NCBI RefSeq assembly: GCF_001411495.1
Contig: NZ_CP012981.1
Coordinates: forward strand, 2,542,001-2,606,000
DNA: 64,000 nucleotides
Direction of reading: 5' to 3'
Source: Burkholderia cepacia ATCC 25416
GTDB taxonomy: Bacteria > Pseudomonadota > Gammaproteobacteria > Burkholderiales > Burkholderiaceae
The translations under genes were made by a program, and so were the position numbers. Below the pieces are notes generated by a model. It did not search any database. It had not been told where the DNA came from and worked only from the letters and a program-made list of their open reading frames with translations. Shown piece by piece: positions 50,886 through 59,334 of this stretch (within the stretch, counting starts at the first letter, position 1; each line of letters opens with the position of its first letter).

Positions 50886-51967
50886 GCGTCACCGCCACAT
50901 TCTGGGTCCGCGCACAACGCGTCGGAAAAGGGTCGCCGAAGGCCGTCCTAATTGCGCTCGCTGACTTCGCCGGCGAGGATTTTCGCGTATGGGCGAGCAT
51001 GGACGCAATCGAGCAGTTCGTCGAGCAGGACCGCAAGACGATTCTTGCGAACATCAAGCGCCTGAAGGAGTTGGGCTATCTCGAAGATACAGGCGAGCGT
51101 ACGGGCCGCACGGGCCAGGTGGTCGTCTACCAGATGACGAGCCCGCTCGGCGCCCCTAAGGTGCAGATGACCAATCGCGATGGCAAGGTCGTCGAGATCG
51201 GTCCACCCCCATCCAAACAATCCCAAATTCGGAACGGTTCCGAAAACGGCACAGTTAAACACACCCAAAAACGGAATAGTTCCGAAAACGGAACAGTTCC
51301 GAATTTGGATAGAAAGGGTCCCGTTTTTCCGTCCGAACAGTCCCAAATTTCCGCCGAAACGGTCCCAAATTTGGGACACGGAACTACCAAGGAACTACCA
51401 GAAGAACGGAAAGGCAACGACCAACCCGCGCGGCATGCGCCGCGAGTTGCGTTGCATTCCGAGCTGCGTGAACTCGAACTGCCCGACTGGCTGACGGCAG
51501 ACGCATGGGTCGATTGGTGCGAACACCGCGAAGCGAAGGCCCGAGACAAGTCGGCGCCGTGGACGCGTCCGGCCGCGAAGGTCTCGATTCGTCGTCTAGC
51601 GAAGCTCCGCGAGCTCGGTCACGATCCGGTCGCATGCATCGACGAAGCCGTGCTTCGTGGTTGGACGGGGCTGTTCCCGGTAAAGGATGCGCAACAGGGC
51701 ACGGCAGGAGGGCCGTCGGCTCCTGCTGACTGGTGGAAATCGGAGAGCGGCTATCTGGCCCGTGGCGCGCAGCTTGGTGTCGACCGAGCGAAGTTCCAGT
51801 ACTTCGAGCAGTACAAGGCGAAGGTCTGCAAGCTGGCCGGTCCGGGTGAATGGATGGAGGAGCTGCTCCGCACGGTGAGCCGCGAAAGCGAAGAGCGTTA
51901 CGAGGCCCTGAACGCGTATTTCAACGACATCCCGCGCGAGCCGGCAGCGCAGCCGGAGATTGCATGA
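50882..51967 (+). CDS. Phage replication initiation protein (lambda O/DnaT-like)
   Basis: A 361-aa protein. N-terminal winged helix (MDAIEQFVEQDRKTILANIK; RLKELGYLEDTGERTGRTGQ), an Asn/Ser-rich linker (about 115-175) encoded by the iteron cluster, and a DnaT-like C-terminal domain (LPDWLTADAWVDWCEHREAK; VSIRRLAKLRELGHDPVACI). The arrangement matches initiators that carry the origin within their own gene. No helicase gene follows, so host DnaB is probably recruited. Confidence 0.78.
   Translation: MSVTATFWVRAQRVGKGSPKAVLIALADFAGEDFRVWASMDAIEQFVEQDRKTILANIKRLKELGYLEDTGERTGRTGQVVVYQMTSPLGAPKVQMTNRDGKVVEIGPPPSKQSQIRNGSENGTVKHTQKRNSSENGTVPNLDRKGPVFPSEQSQISAETVPNLGHGTTKELPEERKGNDQPARHAPRVALHSELRELELPDWLTADAWVDWCEHREAKARDKSAPWTRPAAKVSIRRLAKLRELGHDPVACIDEAVLRGWTGLFPVKDAQQGTAGGPSAPADWWKSESGYLARGAQLGVDRAKFQYFEQYKAKVCKLAGPGEWMEELLRTVSRESEERYEALNAYFNDIPREPAAQPEIA
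51221..51376. other. Candidate prophage replication origin (iteron cluster)
   Basis: Repeated palindromes CGGAACGGTTCCG, CGGAATAGTTCCG and CGGAACAGTTCCG, with flanking TCCCAAATT(C/T) boxes (51,221; 51,341; 51,363) and TCCCAAATTTGGGA, in an A-rich patch inside the initiator gene. Confidence 0.65.
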
Positions 51968-52509
51968 CGAAACGATCCGCCTGGCCGATGCGCGTCGAAG
52001 CTGGCACGACGACTGTGGGAACGGCCCGCGTTCGCGACGACTCGCGCCCGACGATGACGGCCGCGCAGAAGGCGATCTACGACAAGACCGGCAACCGCCC
52101 GCAGGTCGATGCGGGTTTCGATGAGATCGCAGACGGTCTCGACGTCGGCCGGCCGACCCCTCTTTCGGCTCAGGCCAAGACGAAGCCGTCGAAATACCGC
52201 AATCAGCGCTGCGAGTACGACGGTATCACCTTCGATAGCCGGCGCGAATGTGATCGCTGGGTCGCTCTTCGCCGCGAACTTGCTGCGGGGCTGATTTCCG
52301 AACTCGAGCGCCAGGTCGCTTTCGTGCTGGCTGATCCCGTCGTGATCAACGGCAGGAAGAAGCCTGCGCTCCGGTACGTCGCGGACTTCGTCTACGAACG
52401 AGACGGCAAGACAGTGATCGAGGATGTCAAAGGCGTGATCACCCCGGAATACCGAATCAAGCGTCATCTCATGGCCGTGCGCGGCCTGCAAATCGTTGAA
52501 ATCAAGTGA
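51964..52509 (+). CDS. DUF1064 phage protein (Holliday-junction-resolvase/endonuclease-like)
   Basis: A 181-aa protein. The DUF1064 domain is in the second half: SKYRNQRCEYDGITFDSRRE, CDRWVALRRELAAGLISELE, LRYVADFVYERDGKTVIEDV and KGVITPEYRIKRHLMAVRG. The fold is a PD-(D/E)XK-like nuclease (E, D and ExK residues visible). Coupled to the replication gene. Confidence 0.85.
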   Translation: MTKRSAWPMRVEAGTTTVGTARVRDDSRPTMTAAQKAIYDKTGNRPQVDAGFDEIADGLDVGRPTPLSAQAKTKPSKYRNQRCEYDGITFDSRRECDRWVALRRELAAGLISELERQVAFVLADPVVINGRKKPALRYVADFVYERDGKTVIEDVKGVITPEYRIKRHLMAVRGLQIVEIK

Positions 52510-52520
52510 AAGGTGGGCGA

Positions 52521-52913
52521 ATGGCACATGGGAAGTTGGGTCCGGTCTCGATAAAGATCATTGAATTCGTGAAGGCAAACCCGGGTATCCACGCCGGTGA
52601 AATTGCTCGTCGGCTCGGCAAGGGGCGTAGCGGCAGCACGCGCGAAACAATCCGGCGGCTTCTCGAAGACGGTTATCTCTCGAGGGGCAAGAAATACCAT
52701 GCGCCCAGCGCTAAAGGTTATGCCGTTCACCCGCTGAAATACACGGGCAAGTCGTATGAAAGTGGATACGACTTCGCCACCTCGAAGCGATCAGCTCGAA
52801 TTCGGCAGCTTATCGCTGAAGGGCTGGAGCAGGACGCGCAGCTGAATGAGTCGATCATATGGGCTGGCCAAGCGATCCGAGCAATGGTCGAGATCGGACG
52901 AGCATCTGCATGA
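52521..52913 (+). CDS. Winged-helix phage protein
   Basis: A 130-aa protein. KIIEFVKANPGIHAGEIARR then STRETIRRLLEDGYLSRGKK is a winged helix; the C-terminal half has ARIRQLIAEGLEQDAQLNES. Probable DNA-binding accessory protein. Confidence 0.7.
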   Translation: MAHGKLGPVSIKIIEFVKANPGIHAGEIARRLGKGRSGSTRETIRRLLEDGYLSRGKKYHAPSAKGYAVHPLKYTGKSYESGYDFATSKRSARIRQLIAEGLEQDAQLNESIIWAGQAIRAMVEIGRASA

Positions 52914-53176
52914 AGGCCCTGACCGCAATGCAGCGCCTGATTCGAGAGGGAACGCAGGTCGAACAGACCTCCGACGTCGAAGTCTCCGGGTATTGGCGCG
53001 GCCATCACATCTGGATTCGGCGTAGCGAACAGCTATGCGACGGTGCTTGGTACATCCAAGTCAGGCATTCTGACGGCGGCTATCTCTATGACGGCTGGTG
53101 GGGCAGCGCGCAAACCACTCCTGAGGAAGCTGTCGCAGAAGCATTTCGCGGCGCATGCCTCTTGGAGGAAGAATGA
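52910..53176 (+). CDS. Hypothetical phage protein
   Basis: An 88-aa protein rich in Trp/Tyr (VSGYWRGHHIWIRRSEQLCD; YLYDGWWGSAQTTPEEAVAE). ATGA coupling to the upstream gene. No family recognised. Confidence 0.65.
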   Translation: MKALTAMQRLIREGTQVEQTSDVEVSGYWRGHHIWIRRSEQLCDGAWYIQVRHSDGGYLYDGWWGSAQTTPEEAVAEAFRGACLLEEE

Positions 53177-53616
53177 AGCGATCGGGGTTCGGTACGCGCA
53201 AAACGACGATGCCGCGCGGTTCATGGTCCCGCAAAAGCTCACCGTTGCCCGAGCAGGCTCCGCGCAAGACGACTATGAAGCGGCGCCCGAAGCGGCCGAC
53301 GGTCGCCGAAGGCTCGAAGTATCTCGCAGCATGCCGAGGTGAGCCCTGCTATCTGCGCGTGCCGGGCGTCTGTCGGCTCAATCCGCTCGATGACACCGTC
53401 GTGCCGTGCCATTCGAACCAGGCGCGTCATGGTAAGGCTGGCGCGATGAAGGCGAAAAACGAATTCACGGTTCCCGGCTGTGGCGCGCGTCACGCATGGA
53501 TCGACCAGAACCGAGTCGGCACGCCGAAGCAGGTCAAGTTCGATGTGTGGGATCGAGCGTTCGAGCAGTGGGAGCCGGTGCGCGCCCGAAAGATGGGGGA
53601 GGCAAATTGCCAGTGA
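53173..53616 (+). CDS. DUF1364/YbcO-like phage nuclease-family protein
   Basis: A 147-aa protein. A basic N-terminus (MKRSGFGTRKTT) precedes CRGEPCYLRVPGVC, VVPCHSNQARHGKAGAMKAK and VPGCGARHAWIDQNR, the Cys/His metal site of YbcO-type recombination nucleases. The family sits in the ninR-like region of lambdoid phages. Confidence 0.85.
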   Translation: MKRSGFGTRKTTMPRGSWSRKSSPLPEQAPRKTTMKRRPKRPTVAEGSKYLAACRGEPCYLRVPGVCRLNPLDDTVVPCHSNQARHGKAGAMKAKNEFTVPGCGARHAWIDQNRVGTPKQVKFDVWDRAFEQWEPVRARKMGEANCQ

Positions 53617-53951
53617 GATTGTGGGTTGAGATCCCGGACGGGACGTTCAGCGCCCCGCGGCGGCGCGGATCCGGCGGCATGGTGATATGCGAGCGCACGC
53701 GCACGATCGACGCGACGATTTTCCGTCTCATGCGGATCGCCACGGTAAAGCGGCAGTTGGTCGCTGCAGTGGAGGTACACGCGTTCATCCCGGAAATGCA
53801 TCGCTCGCGCATCCCGAAGGTAGACGGGCGCTGGGTTGAGCCGGGCGTTTTTCGAGCGAAGGCATACGTGCTTCAAAACAAGAAATCTGAGGTGCTCGCA
53901 CGGTTTCTAGCGAGTGGCGATCATCAATGGGACGTCACGGACAAATCATGA
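53613..53951 (+). CDS. Hypothetical phage protein
   Basis: A 112-aa beta-rich protein (RLWVEIPDGTFSAPRRRGSG; AAVEVHAFIPEMHRSRIPKV). GTG start in a GTGA overlap. Function unknown. Confidence 0.6.
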   Translation: MRLWVEIPDGTFSAPRRRGSGGMVICERTRTIDATIFRLMRIATVKRQLVAAVEVHAFIPEMHRSRIPKVDGRWVEPGVFRAKAYVLQNKKSEVLARFLASGDHQWDVTDKS

Positions 53952-54187
53952 GCGAAATTGCATGCATTGAACTGTCTTCGGTGCCCGCGCCGTTGCGCGC
54001 GATCGCGGCGAGCCGCGTTGATGGCAAATCGGGCGATCGTCTGGTCGCGTTCACGGGGTGCCCGGTCATCGGCCGGGAAGCAGGCAACGGAGAAATCGAG
54101 TTTTCGTTTCCCCGTGGCGTGGATCTCCGCGAGTCCTTCATCGACTGGATGCTGTATTGGGGCATCCCTTTTCGGGTAATCGTGTGA
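53948..54187 (+). CDS. Hypothetical phage protein
   Basis: A 79-aa protein (CIELSSVPAPLRAIAASRVD; GVDLRESFIDWMLYWGIPFR), ATGA-coupled. No family recognised. Confidence 0.55.
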   Translation: MSEIACIELSSVPAPLRAIAASRVDGKSGDRLVAFTGCPVIGREAGNGEIEFSFPRGVDLRESFIDWMLYWGIPFRVIV

Positions 54188-54432
54188 TGGTGACATTGCG
54201 AATGCTTGCTGGATCATGCTCAGTTCAGATCGACGGCGAGTCGTATGAAATTCTCTCGCACCGGCTTATGGGAACTGACGTTGCCGGGGACAGAATCGAA
54301 ATTGCACTCCCTGAGTGGGATGCACTGGTCAGCTTCAATCTTGTATTCCAATGTGCGCGGAAGCGTTCTGCGCGGCCCCGTGCAGCCGGTATGCGATCAA
54401 TTCGCCGCCTCAAATATTGGAGGTCGGCGTGA
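54187..54432 (+). CDS. Hypothetical phage protein
   Basis: An 81-aa protein starting MVTLRMLAGSCSVQIDGESY with a basic end (ARKRSARPRAAGMRSIRRLK). One-base overlap with the previous stop. Confidence 0.5.
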   Translation: MVTLRMLAGSCSVQIDGESYEILSHRLMGTDVAGDRIEIALPEWDALVSFNLVFQCARKRSARPRAAGMRSIRRLKYWRSA

Positions 54433-54683
54433 ATCGCGGCCTGAAAGGTGGGCCGCTCGCGCGTCTTGCGGGAATGTGGGCAAACGAGCCCGTGTTCCTC
54501 GAATGGATGCGTTCTATCGGGCAGCCGGCTAACACGGCTGCAGATGCGGCCGACTTCATTCGTATGCGATGCGGGGTCGAGAGTCGGGCGCTGCTCGATC
54601 ACGTTCCGCAGGCGCGTGCGCGGTTCGATCGATACATCCGCAGTCTTTATTCGAAGTACCGTGCCGCGGCGGGTTCGAAGTGA
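54429..54683 (+). CDS. Hypothetical phage protein
   Basis: An 84-aa helical protein with GTG start (GGPLARLAGMWANEPVFLEW; DHVPQARARFDRYIRSLYSK). Similar small proteins occur in ninR-like phage regions. GTGA overlap. Confidence 0.6.
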   Translation: MNRGLKGGPLARLAGMWANEPVFLEWMRSIGQPANTAADAADFIRMRCGVESRALLDHVPQARARFDRYIRSLYSKYRAAAGSK

Positions 54684-55273
54684 GGCGGGGCGACTTCATG
54701 GATCCGGCCATTGTGCTCGAGCGAAAGCAGGAACGGACATGCCTCGGCTGCCGTGACCTCGAGCGCCGGCGCTGGATGGGGACGACGAAATTCGTTTGCT
54801 TGCTTGGCGTTCAGAAAGCCGCGCTGGACGTCTACGAAATGCGGCGGTGCAAAAAATACGACGACAGGATGAACATGACGCCCGATCAGAGCCAACAAAT
54901 CGAAGAACTCTTGCTGACCTGGTACCGCTGGCAGATCCGCCAGTCGCACGCCGTTCAGCTGGCGCACTTCTACCGCCCGGAGGATCGGACGTGCCGTGGC
55001 TACGAAACGCCGATGACCGACGAGGAGCTCGACGAGCAGGCCGACGAGTGGGTCGAGAACCAGATGTCCGAGCAGGTTCAGCTGTGTGTCGATCAGCTCA
55101 CGATCGAGCAGCGGGCCGCAGTCTCCGTGAGCATGCGCAATAAGGAATGCGGCGCGAACGTCTGGAGCAACGGCCGCGCCGGCGCGCAGCATGCGACATA
55201 CCAGGCGGCGAAGGCGGCGCTTCTGCCGATGTTCATCTCGAAGTTTCTGATCAGGATCGGGGAGGTCGCGTGA
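54680..55273 (+). CDS. Phage protein with N-terminal Cys motif, possible late regulator
   Basis: About 197 aa from GTG 54,680 (or 191 from ATG 54,698). The first part has CLGC, a lone Cys and RRCKKYDDR, a four-Cys motif. The second part (LLLTWYRWQIRQSHAVQLAH; EQRAAVSVSMRNKECGANVW) resembles phage antitermination-region proteins. It may be a fusion of two small phage genes. Position in the early region would suit a Q-like activator, but this is unproven. Confidence 0.55.
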   Translation: MRRGDFMDPAIVLERKQERTCLGCRDLERRRWMGTTKFVCLLGVQKAALDVYEMRRCKKYDDRMNMTPDQSQQIEELLLTWYRWQIRQSHAVQLAHFYRPEDRTCRGYETPMTDEELDEQADEWVENQMSEQVQLCVDQLTIEQRAAVSVSMRNKECGANVWSNGRAGAQHATYQAAKAALLPMFISKFLIRIGEVA

Positions 55274-55581
55274 AGATCTACGTCGCCGGCCCTATGACTG
55301 GCCATCCGAACCTGAACTTCCCCGTCTTTCATGCCGAAGCAGCGCGCCTCCGTGCGCTCGGCTACGAGGTCATCAATCCGGCCGAGCTGAATGCTGATCC
55401 GTCGGCTGGGTGGCTGGATTGCATGCGCACCGACATCAAGCACCTCGTCGACTGCGATGCGATCGCCATGCTCGAAGGCTGGCAAACGTCGCGCGGTGCG
55501 TCGCTCGAATACACGATCGCGCTGACGCTCGGCCACGCTGTGTTTCGCGCGGTCGACATCGTCGAAATGGTGACCGCATGA
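55270..55581 (+). CDS. DUF4406 protein (nucleoside 2-deoxyribosyltransferase-like)
   Basis: A 103-aa protein: VKIYVAGPMTGHPNLNFPVF, LRALGYEVINPAELNADP, DCDAIAMLEGWQTSRGASLE. These match the DUF4406 fold related to nucleoside deoxyribosyltransferases; the SRGASLE Glu fits the nucleophile. Could salvage or modify nucleosides. Confidence 0.85.
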   Translation: MKIYVAGPMTGHPNLNFPVFHAEAARLRALGYEVINPAELNADPSAGWLDCMRTDIKHLVDCDAIAMLEGWQTSRGASLEYTIALTLGHAVFRAVDIVEMVTA

Positions 55582-55898
55582 AGGGCGTTATCCGCCTCAC
55601 GCCGATTGTGCCCGGCGAAATGCATCCCGTCATCTTCGTCGACGGGAAGATCCGAGAGGGCTTCGTGGGTGGAGAATGTGCCAACGGTCTAGGCTTCCCT
55701 CAATGGGCGCACAAAATCTTCAGCGGGGATAAGGTGCACTGGTTCCGCGGCGATGTGAACCGATCTGGCGAGCGGCATTCGTTGTGCGGCCGCGTCAGCG
55801 AGGTCGACAGCCGCATTCATCTTCCGGGCAACTTTCCGCACGGCAAGGCATGCGAGAAAGCGTTAGCGGTTCAGCGAAAATATGGAGGGCAGCTATGA
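55578..55898 (+). CDS. Hypothetical phage protein
   Basis: A 106-aa protein (RLTPIVPGEMHPVIFVDGKI; SRIHLPGNFPHGKACEKALA), ATGA-coupled. No family recognised. Confidence 0.6.
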   Translation: MKGVIRLTPIVPGEMHPVIFVDGKIREGFVGGECANGLGFPQWAHKIFSGDKVHWFRGDVNRSGERHSLCGRVSEVDSRIHLPGNFPHGKACEKALAVQRKYGGQL

Positions 55899-56281
55899 AC
55901 GATTTGCAGGTATCCGTCGCGGTTCGCCACATTCGGCACTCCGAGGAGCTTGATTTCACTATCGTCGCAGAGGTGCACGAGAGCCGGGTCGACTTCTTCA
56001 TATATGACATCGTGGGTTGGACGGGTGGCCGCCTCGCCAGTGTGCCGATGTGGCGCCGTAATCGCGCCAAATCGTCTTCGGACCTCGTCGAAGAAATCGC
56101 CGACGCGGAGCGTTACCTCCATGGCCGTGTGAAATGGGACGGCTGCAGCGACTGGTACTTCGACGAGCAAGATCGGGTGATGCTTCATGGGTGCTCGCGA
56201 TCGGATCTTCAGCGGCTCGGCGATGTGATGGCGGCTTGTTGGGACTGGGCTTCCGAGCTTTGCCCGAATTTTGATGCCTAA
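55895..56281 (+). CDS. Hypothetical phage protein
   Basis: A 128-aa protein with many acidic and aromatic residues (VAEVHESRVDFFIYDIVGWT; KWDGCSDWYFDEQDRVMLHG). ATGA overlap. Function unknown. Confidence 0.65.
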   Translation: MNDLQVSVAVRHIRHSEELDFTIVAEVHESRVDFFIYDIVGWTGGRLASVPMWRRNRAKSSSDLVEEIADAERYLHGRVKWDGCSDWYFDEQDRVMLHGCSRSDLQRLGDVMAACWDWASELCPNFDA

Positions 56282-56305
56282 GCCCACATCGGAAAGGAAG
56301 ATGAA

Positions 56306-56530
56306 ATGAAGACGACCATTCTCGCCGACGGTACGCTCAGCATCTCACCGGAATCTGACCTCGAAGCGTATGCCTTGAATCAATGGGGGATCGCGAACCT
56401 CGATTGGTCTCGCGTCCCGGCTGGCGGCCAGCCACTTCCGAAGATGATCCTAGACTGCAGCGAATATGCTGGTAGGCTAGGTGTCTTCGTCAAGATCAAC
56501 AATCTTCCGACCAGCGGGGAGGCTCAATGA
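56306..56530 (+). CDS. Hypothetical phage protein
   Basis: A 74-aa protein starting MKTTILADGTLSISPESDLE with good ribosome site (GGAAAGGAAG). Overlaps the next gene by 4 bp. Confidence 0.65.
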   Translation: MKTTILADGTLSISPESDLEAYALNQWGIANLDWSRVPAGGQPLPKMILDCSEYAGRLGVFVKINNLPTSGEAQ

Positions 56531-56895
56531 AGGTCGCGAATCTGGATGGTGATGCGCTCGATTACTGGGTAATGAAGGCTGAGCATCCCGACTCCTCAAT
56601 CAGTTTCGATGAATGGCCGGGCAAATCGATTCTGTATTCGCGCGCATGGCAGTGGGGAGGCCCGATAATCGAGCGTGAGGGCATCAGCACGTGGCGTTAT
56701 GACGAGATACCGGGCGAACGGACCGATGTGTGGTTCGCTGCAGCTTGCGGCATTCACGGATGGGACGACGGCACGCTCGCAGGCGCGGGGAAAGAGTGCA
56801 CCGGCCAAACGGCCCTGATCGCCGCCATGCGTGCCTATGTCGCTTCGAAGTTCGGCGATGAAGTAGAGAATGCTCAGCCGCTTGCGGCTGGCTAG
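56527..56895 (+). CDS. NinX-like (DUF2591) phage protein
   Basis: A 122-aa protein with DYWVMKAEHPD, WQWGGPIIEREGIST and TALIAAMRAYVASKFGDEVE, matching DUF2591/NinX of lambdoid phages. No biochemical role is known. Confidence 0.85.
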   Translation: MKVANLDGDALDYWVMKAEHPDSSISFDEWPGKSILYSRAWQWGGPIIEREGISTWRYDEIPGERTDVWFAAACGIHGWDDGTLAGAGKECTGQTALIAAMRAYVASKFGDEVENAQPLAAG

Positions 56896-56903
56896 GAGGC
56901 GGG

Positions 56904-57140
56904 ATGCTTGAATTGAACGTGAGCGAAGAAATGGCGGATGCTCTTTGGGATGCGTCCCGGAGCGGAGAACCGGCCATATTGACAGTGCTTCACGAGGGCA
57001 GTCTGATCAACTTCCGGCTTGGCATCCGGTCTGCCGAGGTGACGAAGCATGGCCCGACCGAGTGGCGACGCGGGAAGCAATTCACGGTCTCACTAGGATT
57101 GGTTCAGCTAGAAGAGGTGCAGCGCGAAGCTGGCGAATGA
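56904..57140 (+). CDS. Hypothetical phage protein
   Basis: A 78-aa protein (LELNVSEEMADALWDASRSG; RRGKQFTVSLGLVQLEEVQR). No family recognised. Confidence 0.6.
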   Translation: MLELNVSEEMADALWDASRSGEPAILTVLHEGSLINFRLGIRSAEVTKHGPTEWRRGKQFTVSLGLVQLEEVQREAGE

Positions 57141-57167
57141 CGCGCTGCTTGCATAGGCAGGGGGGGG

Positions 57168-57740
57168 ATGGAATTACCGTTTTCGATAGTCCATGCGCTG
57201 CCCGACCCGGTGCGCACGGCGAGTTGGATTGAGCAGATCCAGGAACTTTTCCAGAATCAGCCGATTTCGGCGGCGCTGCGAAACCATCTCGCTCAGTTCG
57301 AGTATGCAATTGAGCGCGAGATCGCCATGCGCGGCGACGGCTCGGCCACGGACGACGAATGTGTTGCTCTGTTGACGCTTCGCAACTACATCGGACAGTG
57401 CGACGCGGTCATTCCGAAGTCGCAGTCATATATCGCATCGCCTCCCAAGCCCAAGGCGCCGCGTAAGCCGCCGATGGAGCAAAAACCATGGCAGGACACG
57501 ATGAGTGCCGACGAAGTGCAGTTCTGCGAGAACGCCATCGCGGATGAGATCCTTCGCATCGAGGCTACTTGCGCAGACAATTGGCGCGCTGCGCGTATGT
57601 GGAAGAGTTCACAGCGCAGGCGCTTCAGCAAGCAGCGTGAACATGGATGTTGCGGCTCGCATGATTTCGTGGTCAAACGCTGGTCGTGGAGCAAGATGCG
57701 ATATGACTTATATCTGTTGGGATTTAACTACGGGCATTGA
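57168..57740 (+). CDS. Hypothetical phage protein (candidate early-to-late boundary gene)
   Basis: A 190-aa protein: helical N-terminus (WIEQIQELFQNQPISAALRN), Pro/Lys linker (SPPKPKAPRKPPMEQKPW) and a basic C-terminus (WKSSQRRRFSKQREHGCCGS). As the last early gene it could be a regulator. Unrecognised. The following 277 bp hold two terminators and no gene. Confidence 0.6.
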   Translation: MELPFSIVHALPDPVRTASWIEQIQELFQNQPISAALRNHLAQFEYAIEREIAMRGDGSATDDECVALLTLRNYIGQCDAVIPKSQSYIASPPKPKAPRKPPMEQKPWQDTMSADEVQFCENAIADEILRIEATCADNWRAARMWKSSQRRRFSKQREHGCCGSHDFVVKRWSWSKMRYDLYLLGFNYGH

Positions 57741-57893
57741 GGCGAAGCGAAGTTGTTTAGCTTCCCGGTCCACTGCGCTTGGGATGAGCCGAGCCCGACT
57801 GATTCCGGAGCGATTCAGATTGATCCCGATAGATTCTTCTTGCGCCAAGCTAATTTTCCGCGTATCTTTTGTTCCGGGAAGATGCGTCCTGAG

Positions 57894-57927
57894 AAAGCCC
57901 GCTGATCGAGAGGTCGGCGGGCTTTTT
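57894..57927 (+). terminator. Rho-independent terminator ending the early region
   Basis: AAAGCCCGC / GCGGGCTTT stem followed by a T run. Confidence 0.8.
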
Positions 57928-57980
57928 GCGTTGGCGTGTCGGCCGCGTTGGATCTCCTCGTGTCGAGTGATCGACTTTCC

Positions 57981-58003
57981 GCCCGGTTCGCCGGGCGTTT
58001 TTA
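57981..58003 (+). terminator. Second terminator-like hairpin
   Basis: GCCCGG TTCG CCGGGC with a stable UUCG-type tetraloop, followed by GTTTTTATTT, 15 bp before the next gene. Confidence 0.75.
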
Positions 58004-58017
58004 TTTCTGGTGCTGAA

Positions 58018-58320
58018 ATGGCGCGTTCCCCGAAGAAGGCAGAGGCGAGCGCCCCACAGGTCAGCATCGATGAACTGCTGGCTGAGCCGGCGCTCGTTCG
58101 TTCTCCTCTCTGGCTGAACGGGAGGCGTAAGGTCGCCGCGATCATTGCTGATGCGACCGTCGATCCGGCTCTCCTGCCGGAAAACGCGATTGCGCTCGTG
58201 AGCCTCACGGCGTTTGCACCGAGTGCGCCGTCGCGGACGATGGTAGACGTTCCGTTGTATGCCGAGGATCCCGGCCCGGACGTGCTCCCGGCTGCATGGC
58301 TGAAGAAGCTGGCAGCTTGA
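58018..58320 (+). CDS. Hypothetical phage structural-region protein
   Basis: A 100-aa protein: basic start (MARSPKKAEASAPQVSIDEL), then LVRSPLWLNGRRKVAAIIAD and an Ala/Pro-rich end. ATG 58,018 follows the second terminator. One base separates it from the tail Z gene. Confidence 0.65.
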   Translation: MARSPKKAEASAPQVSIDELLAEPALVRSPLWLNGRRKVAAIIADATVDPALLPENAIALVSLTAFAPSAPSRTMVDVPLYAEDPGPDVLPAAWLKKLAA

Positions 58321-58321
58321 A

Positions 58322-58900
58322 ATGCTCAAACTCGATGTGCGAGCCGATGTGAAGGGCGTCACCACCAGTCTGAATCGCTACATTGGCGAGCAGCAAAAGG
58401 CGGTTGTCCGGGCGCTGAACAAGACCGCCACGCAGGCGCGAACAGCCGCGGCGGTCGAGGTAAGAGCGGCCGGATACAACATCAAGTCGAGCGCAATCAA
58501 GAATTCATTCTCCATTCAGCGCGCGACGCGCAGCAACCTCGTGGTTGTACTGAAGGCGACCGGACGCCCGGTTGCGCTGATCAACTATGGCGCGCGACAG
58601 GGAAAGAATGGGGTGAGCGTCCAGGTGAAGGCCGGGCGCACGGTATTACGGCACGCGTTCATTGCGACGATGCCGAACGGTCACCGCGGCGTGTTCGAGC
58701 GAACCGGAAAGCAGCACAAGAAAGTAGTGCGAAATGGCAAGGTCAGGCGATCTGGCCTGCCGATCAAAGAGCTGTTCGGGCCGTCGATTCCGCAGTCGCT
58801 CGCGAATGAAAGCGTGCAGAAGGCGCTGATGAAGAAGATTCGGGAAAAATTCCCGCAGATTCTGCGGCATGAGCTCGCTTTCGTGGCGTCGAAGCGCTGA
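58322..58900 (+). CDS. Phage minor tail protein Z
   Basis: A 192-aa protein of the lambda gpZ family (Minor_tail_Z): QQKAVVRALNKTATQARTAA, VRAAGYNIKSSAIKNSFSIQ and PNGHRGVFERTGKQHKKVVR. gpZ helps connect the tail to head DNA. It lies before the terminase genes rather than among tail genes. Confidence 0.85.
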   Translation: MLKLDVRADVKGVTTSLNRYIGEQQKAVVRALNKTATQARTAAAVEVRAAGYNIKSSAIKNSFSIQRATRSNLVVVLKATGRPVALINYGARQGKNGVSVQVKAGRTVLRHAFIATMPNGHRGVFERTGKQHKKVVRNGKVRRSGLPIKELFGPSIPQSLANESVQKALMKKIREKFPQILRHELAFVASKR

Positions 58901-59080
58901 TGCATTCGATTTAATCAAATTTTGTAAGGTGAAGCGTGGGCGAAGTGACGCATCTCGATAAGGTGTGCACTGAGTGCATGGTTTCGAAGTCGCTTTCGGA
59001 ACCGTGGGTCCTTGTTTTTAGGGCCTGCGGGGCGGGACCGTAGACTCGCGGATTTCGACCAGCGCTGAGTTTTGAAATTT

Positions 59081-59334
59081 GGGTAACAGGTAACAGATCG
59101 CGCGATGAATCAGAGCGAGTTCGCGGCACTCCACGGCGTCAGTCGGAAGACGGTGACAAAGTGGAAGGAGCGCGGCTGGCTTGTGTTTGACGGCGACGAC
59201 GTCAACGTCGAGGCGTCCAACAAACTGCTGAAACGCTATCGCCGCGACGGCGTTCCGGATGTTACCCAAAGTGTTACCCATCCCCCGAAAGGTAACAAAC
59301 GGCAATCTGTTACCCAGGCGGCGAAGGGGGTAAC
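59081..59334. repeat. GTTACC/GGTAAC repeat cluster around terS (candidate terminase site)
   Basis: Seven copies of GTTACC or its complement: 59,081, 59,089, 59,261, 59,273, 59,291, 59,309 and 59,328. Two precede and five lie inside the small terminase gene. The 204-bp gap before it (58,901-59,104) holds the first two and no ORF; it could contain cos. Confidence 0.55.
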
